10,238 bases of DNA from an uncultured Litorilinea sp. (lineage in GTDB: Bacteria > Chloroflexota > Anaerolineae > Caldilineales > Caldilineaceae): contig CAKZVN010000013.1 of NCBI GenBank assembly GCA_937922105.1, forward strand, positions 1 through 10,238, written 5' to 3'. The notes beneath the pieces are model-generated. The model was given only the letters and a program-made list of their open reading frames with translations. It ran no database searches and was not told the DNA's origin. Position numbers and translations under genes: made by a program. Shown in pieces: positions 7,523-10,238 of the stretch; the first letter of the stretch is position 1; each line of letters begins with the position of its first letter.

Positions 7523-8506
7523 TCATCCTCTTTCTGGGTGGTAGAGCGGGTCCAGACGCCGCACATAGGCAGCGCGCCCGGTCCGCTCTTTATAGGCACG
7601 AAACGCGCCGGTGATGTCCGCATCCGGGTCATAGCCGGCACTTCGCGCCCATTGGTAAAACTCCACAATCTCGGCTTCCGCCGTGACCAACTCCCAGTAA
7701 AACAACTCGGTAATTACGCCGCCTGCCTCCCACATCCCACTGGTGGTATAGGCCTCCAACGCAGGACGACGGTCATATGCCACCCGGTGGTGGGTCGCCA
7801 ACCAACCGCCCGGTGCTACGCTCTCCGGCACACTTTCCAGCAGCGCAAACTGGGCGCGCGGATCACGGTTGAGCGGCAAGCCCACGCTGCCCGGGTTGAT
7901 CACATGCCAACGCCGCGACCCGCCCGCACCGTTGCCGTAGCGCCGCCCGGCTGCGCGGTGCGGGTCCGCATACATATCCGGCTGCTGGGCCTCGGCGAGC
8001 GAAACCACCCGGTCCACCTGCACATGGGTATGCGCCGAAACCATCGTGCGCTGCGCCACATCCACCAACTCTGCGGCAATCGCCTCCGCAGGCTGCTCGT
8101 TGTAAAAACCGACACGGTTGCGCCCCGGCACGCCATGCGCCATGCGCAGCGGCTGCGTCCCCGGCAAGTAAAGTGTGCGCTCATCCGGCAGTAGCGCCAA
8201 GTACTCGCCTTGCTCAGGTGAGATGCGCTCCAACAGCCAATGCAGTTGGCCCCAGCGCGCCGGGTCGTCCGAGCCGACCAGGGCACGTTCCGTGCCGTAA
8301 TCCAGGTAATAGAACTCGTGGTTCCCGCGCACCACCACCCAATCCGACGCGCAGACCACCTCCAACACCTCGGCGCTAAAAGGCACGGCGTTGATCAGAT
8401 CGCCGTTGAGCAGCACATAATCGGGCTGCATCCGTTCCAACTCTTGCATCACCGCCAACAGCGCCGGCAAATTGCCGTGCACATCGGCTAAAACTGCGAG
8501 TCGCAT
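7523..8506 (-). CDS. Calcineurin-like metallophosphoesterase
   Basis: This 327-residue protein is a two-metal phosphoesterase of the calcineurin-like superfamily, presumed cytosolic since no signal peptide is seen. All core motifs are present: D8 and H10 in LADVHGN, D36 in NGDLI, N62-H63 in GNHEF, H124 in MAHG, and H159/H161 in SAHTHVQ, followed by NPGSVGLP (204-211). This arrangement resembles the YfcE/MJ0936-like phosphodiesterase group, but the C-terminal region from about 215, rich in Tyr, Trp and acidic residues, is longer than in the smallest members. The natural substrate is unknown. ATG at 8506 gives the expected MRLAVLADVHGN opening; the Shine-Dalgarno is weak. It is the first gene of the unit leading into moxR and is divergent from the plus-strand gene at 8716. 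Confidence 0.9.
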   Translation of the reverse strand: MRLAVLADVHGNLPALLAVMQELERMQPDYVLLNGDLINAVPFSAEVLEVVCASDWVVVRGNHEFYYLDYGTERALVGSDDPARWGQLHWLLERISPEQGEYLALLPDERTLYLPGTQPLRMAHGVPGRNRVGFYNEQPAEAIAAELVDVAQRTMVSAHTHVQVDRVVSLAEAQQPDMYADPHRAAGRRYGNGAGGSRRWHVINPGSVGLPLNRDPRAQFALLESVPESVAPGGWLATHHRVAYDRRPALEAYTTSGMWEAGGVITELFYWELVTAEAEIVEFYQWARSAGYDPDADITGAFRAYKERTGRAAYVRRLDPLYHPERG

Positions 8507-8540
8507 GCGGTTATCTCACGCCTACTAGAAAATGTCCCAT

Positions 8541-8554
8541 TACCGCCCGCGGTA
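8541..8554. promoter_or_regulatory. 14-base palindrome, possible operator in the divergent intergenic region
   Basis: TACCGC and GCGGTA flank a CC centre. The palindrome overlaps the first two bases of the candidate -35 of the plus-strand gene and sits 35 bases upstream of the phosphoesterase start. The position suits a regulator-binding site acting on both genes, but no regulator gene is present in the window. Confidence 0.4.
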
Positions 8555-8581
8555 GTCAGCACAACTGCTCTATGGTATGAT
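8553..8581 (+). promoter_or_regulatory. Candidate sigma-70 promoter for the secreted protein gene
   Basis: TAGTCA (4 of 6 consensus) and TATGAT (5 of 6) are separated by 17 bases. The predicted start is near 8588, leaving a leader of about 128 bases before ATG at 8716. No comparably good promoter was found for the divergent phosphoesterase gene. Confidence 0.45.
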
Positions 8582-8715
8582 CGCCGGGCAAGAGCGTGAA
8601 GACGGGTGCGCCGCCGGCGATACGCGCCCGATCCCGCTCACGTTCGGTTCGGCCCTGGCGCCATGCCCGTCCGGCGCCTCTTATTAGGAAGTTGGTTTGC
8701 GGAGCAACTCGCGCC

Positions 8716-9822
8716 ATGACCTCATTCCTGCGCTGGGCAACCGCCGTCGTCGCGTTGGTTGTCATCGCCATCGCCATTGTGGCCTACCCGACCCTGCGCG
8801 CGCGTCTCTCTCCGCTGCCGACACCAACTGCGTCGCCCCTTGCGGTTGCGCCGACAGCGCCTCCGACGGCGCTCCCGGCAGTCACCGTCACCGGTTTAAC
8901 CACGCGTCAGGCAGTCGTCATCCAGCCACCGCCCACCCAGGTGACCGCGCCTACAACGGCTGCCGATGCCCCCCTGGTGACCGTCGCGCCGGCGGCGGTT
9001 GCTACCACATCGTTGCTCCCCGCTGCGCTCATCATGCCCCCCGCCGTCGCAGCAACGCGTCTACCTGCGCCGGTGACATCGAACAACCCGACGCCCCAAC
9101 CCGCGGCGGCGAGCGCCACGCCGACGGTCACACCGATTCCGCTCACCCTTGTGCTTGCGACGCCCATCCCGCCGGTCGCCCAGCCGCATCTGTTAGCAGA
9201 GAACGCCGCGCCTGCACCGCCGCCGCAGACACCCGGTGCTGTGCCCGATCGAGCGGAGGCATCGGCTGACCGCAACGCAACCCCGATGCCCCAAGAGGAA
9301 ACTTCGCCTGACGCCCCCACCGCTGAGCCGAGTCTTCCGGTCACCAATCGCAGCGTCCAGTTGCATATCGCTCCCGACACCGGTTCCCCCAGCACGACCA
9401 CACTGTCCGCAGGTGAGCCGGTAGATGTCATCGCGCTCTTTACCGAAGGGACGTGGTATCTCCTCGCCAACGGGCTGTGGATTCCCACCAGCGCAGTAAG
9501 CAATGCACCGGCGCTGTTGCCGCTGGTCGTCCCCACACCGACCTTCACGCCGAGTCCCACGCCAACACCGACCTTCACACCGCTGCCTACCATCCCGCCG
9601 GAGCCGTTGACCACGCCGGTTCCCACGCCTACCAGCTTGGCCCAACCCATCTGCGCTTGCGACCAACCTACCTACAGCTGTGTCAGCGCAGATTTCCCCC
9701 ACCGCCAAGCGGCCCAACTCTGCTTCGAGTACTGCTTCCGCATCCGCGGCTTCGATGTCCACAACTTGGACCCCAATTTCAACGGTCAAGCCTGCGAGAA
9801 CCTGCCGCCGGTCCAACAATAG
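8716..9822 (+). CDS. Membrane-anchored Pro/Thr-rich protein with SH3-like and Excalibur-like domains
   Basis: The 368-residue product begins with one hydrophobic helix (about 8-24), then a Pro/Thr/Ala-rich low-complexity region to about 210. A compact segment at 212-264 (SVQLHIAPDTGS, SAGEPVDVIAL, TWYLLANGLWIPTSAV) has the look of a bacterial SH3 domain. A second linker contains two PTPTFTP units (about 273-292). The Cys-rich tail at 313-362 has seven cysteines and ends in DVHNLDPNFNGQACENLP, matching the Excalibur pattern (AQ.CF.YC ... LD.D.DG.ACE) with Asn replacing two of the usual Asp ligands. SH3 and Excalibur modules are typical of extracellular or wall-facing proteins. The helix has more Arg after it than before, so topology by the positive-inside rule is ambiguous. 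ATG at 8716 places the helix at the N-terminus; GGAG lies 11 bases upstream. The specific function is unknown. Confidence 0.8.
   Translation: MTSFLRWATAVVALVVIAIAIVAYPTLRARLSPLPTPTASPLAVAPTAPPTALPAVTVTGLTTRQAVVIQPPPTQVTAPTTAADAPLVTVAPAAVATTSLLPAALIMPPAVAATRLPAPVTSNNPTPQPAAASATPTVTPIPLTLVLATPIPPVAQPHLLAENAAPAPPPQTPGAVPDRAEASADRNATPMPQEETSPDAPTAEPSLPVTNRSVQLHIAPDTGSPSTTTLSAGEPVDVIALFTEGTWYLLANGLWIPTSAVSNAPALLPLVVPTPTFTPSPTPTPTFTPLPTIPPEPLTTPVPTPTSLAQPICACDQPTYSCVSADFPHRQAAQLCFEYCFRIRGFDVHNLDPNFNGQACENLPPVQQ
9535..9594 (+). repeat. Two imperfect 30-base tandem units encoding the PTPTFTP linker
   Basis: Each unit opens with ACACCGACCTTCAC and codes for about ten residues of the pattern PTPTFTP(S/L)PT. 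The second half of the units has diverged. This is typical expansion of a Pro/Thr linker in a surface protein. Confidence 0.6.
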
Positions 9823-9829
9823 ATCCAGC

Positions 9830-10238
9830 CTACTCCCGCGGGCGCAGCAGCACGGTAATCTCGCTACGATTGTGGAACAATTGCCGCGCCCCCGCGATGG
9901 TATAACCGCCGCGCAACACCGCCAGCGCCTGCTCCAAAATCGCCCGCCGCTTGACCGCGGGTAACTTGAGGGTCATCAACGCCCAGCCATGGGGATAAAG
10001 ATAGGGCGCATAGGCAACCATCAGTCGCGCCGAATCGCGCGCATCCTGGCGCATGTCGTTGACGATGGCATCGAAGGTATCCGGCCCGTCCGCCAAGTAG
10101 CGTTCCGCAGTCATGCGCTTGTGGCGCACGCCACGGTCACCCGTCAGGCGTGCATCCAACTCTGCCGGATCGACCGCGGTGACATATTGTTCCAGCCGGC
10201 GCAGCACGCGCGTCCAGCCCCCCGGCGCTGCGCCCAAG
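9830..10238 (-). CDS. FtsJ/RlmM-type SAM-dependent 2'-O-ribose methyltransferase, C-terminal part
   Basis: The fragment supplies the last 135 residues of a Rossmann-fold methyltransferase; the N-terminus lies beyond the right edge. It opens with the SAM-binding motif I (LGAAPGGWT), followed by an acidic residue after the second strand (VTAVDPAEL), the motif-IV region DAIVNDMRQD and MTLKLP. The spacing of NDM and the LK lysine fits the D and K of the FtsJ/RrmJ K-D-K catalytic set. LGAAPGGWT plus TLKLP is especially like RlmM, which methylates the ribose of a 23S rRNA cytidine. The target here is inferred only. It ends at TAG 9830, seven bases from the stop of the convergent gene, with no room for a conventional terminator. 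Confidence 0.85.
   Translation of the reverse strand, partial: LGAAPGGWTRVLRRLEQYVTAVDPAELDARLTGDRGVRHKRMTAERYLADGPDTFDAIVNDMRQDARDSARLMVAYAPYLYPHGWALMTLKLPAVKRRAILEQALAVLRGGYTIAGARQLFHNRSEITVLLRPRE

Noticed and set aside
8596..8715. Earlier start (ATG 8596) for the plus-strand surface protein
   Set aside because: It would add 40 Arg/Pro/Ser-rich residues before the membrane helix and would begin within ten bases of the predicted transcript start; ATG 8716 gives a conventional N-terminal anchor.
8907..9650. 247-codon minus-strand frame rich in Gly and Val opposite the surface-protein gene
   Set aside because: It is the mirror of the Pro/Thr/Ala-rich coding strand and shows no real motif.

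Overview
The window is GC-rich, and its gene content points to a member of the Chloroflexota. The evidence is a Pro/Thr-rich secreted protein with TPTFTP-type linkers and an Excalibur-like tail, a MoxR-DUF58-DUF4129 cluster, and a small zinc-dependent MDR dehydrogenase of a type I associate with Chloroflexota and cyanobacteria. The phylum call is inference from protein style; there is no rRNA or other phylogenetic marker here. No phage, transposase, CRISPR, tRNA or rRNA is visible.

Layout, left to right. (1) 1-878, minus: a zinc-dependent MDR alcohol-dehydrogenase-like gene, cut by the left edge. It appears to start at a rare ATT codon, with a Shine-Dalgarno six bases upstream and a long hairpin in the leader. 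(2) 1060-3652, minus: secD and secF, the accessory subunits of the Sec protein-export machinery. They are preceded by a textbook sigma-70 promoter (TTGACA, 17 bases, TATAAT) and followed by a likely intrinsic terminator. A 100-base dispersed palindromic repeat sits in the unusually long secD-secF spacer. (3) 3767-8506, minus: a tightly packed run of metallophosphoesterase, MoxR AAA+ ATPase, DUF58 protein and DUF4129 membrane protein, with gaps of 9 and 5 bases and one overlap of 29 bases. (4) 8507-8715: a divergent intergenic region with a 14-base palindrome against a candidate promoter. (5) 8716-9822, plus: a membrane-anchored, Pro/Thr-rich protein with an SH3-like module and a Cys-rich Excalibur-like C-terminus. 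(6) 9830-10238, minus: the C-terminal part of an FtsJ/RlmM-type 2'-O-ribose methyltransferase, convergent with gene 5 and only 7 bases from it.

How the genes may work together. MoxR, DUF58 and DUF4129 proteins are commonly encoded together and are thought to form a chaperone-like system acting at the membrane or envelope. The transglutaminase-like gene often found with them is not next to them here. SecDF has its own strong promoter directly downstream and should be expressed independently of that cluster. The phosphoesterase leads the MoxR transcription unit, so a link is possible but unproven. I did not find a clearly new defence or mobile system. The most notable items are the ATT start, the perfect consensus promoter of secDF, and the repeat lodged inside the secD-secF pair.
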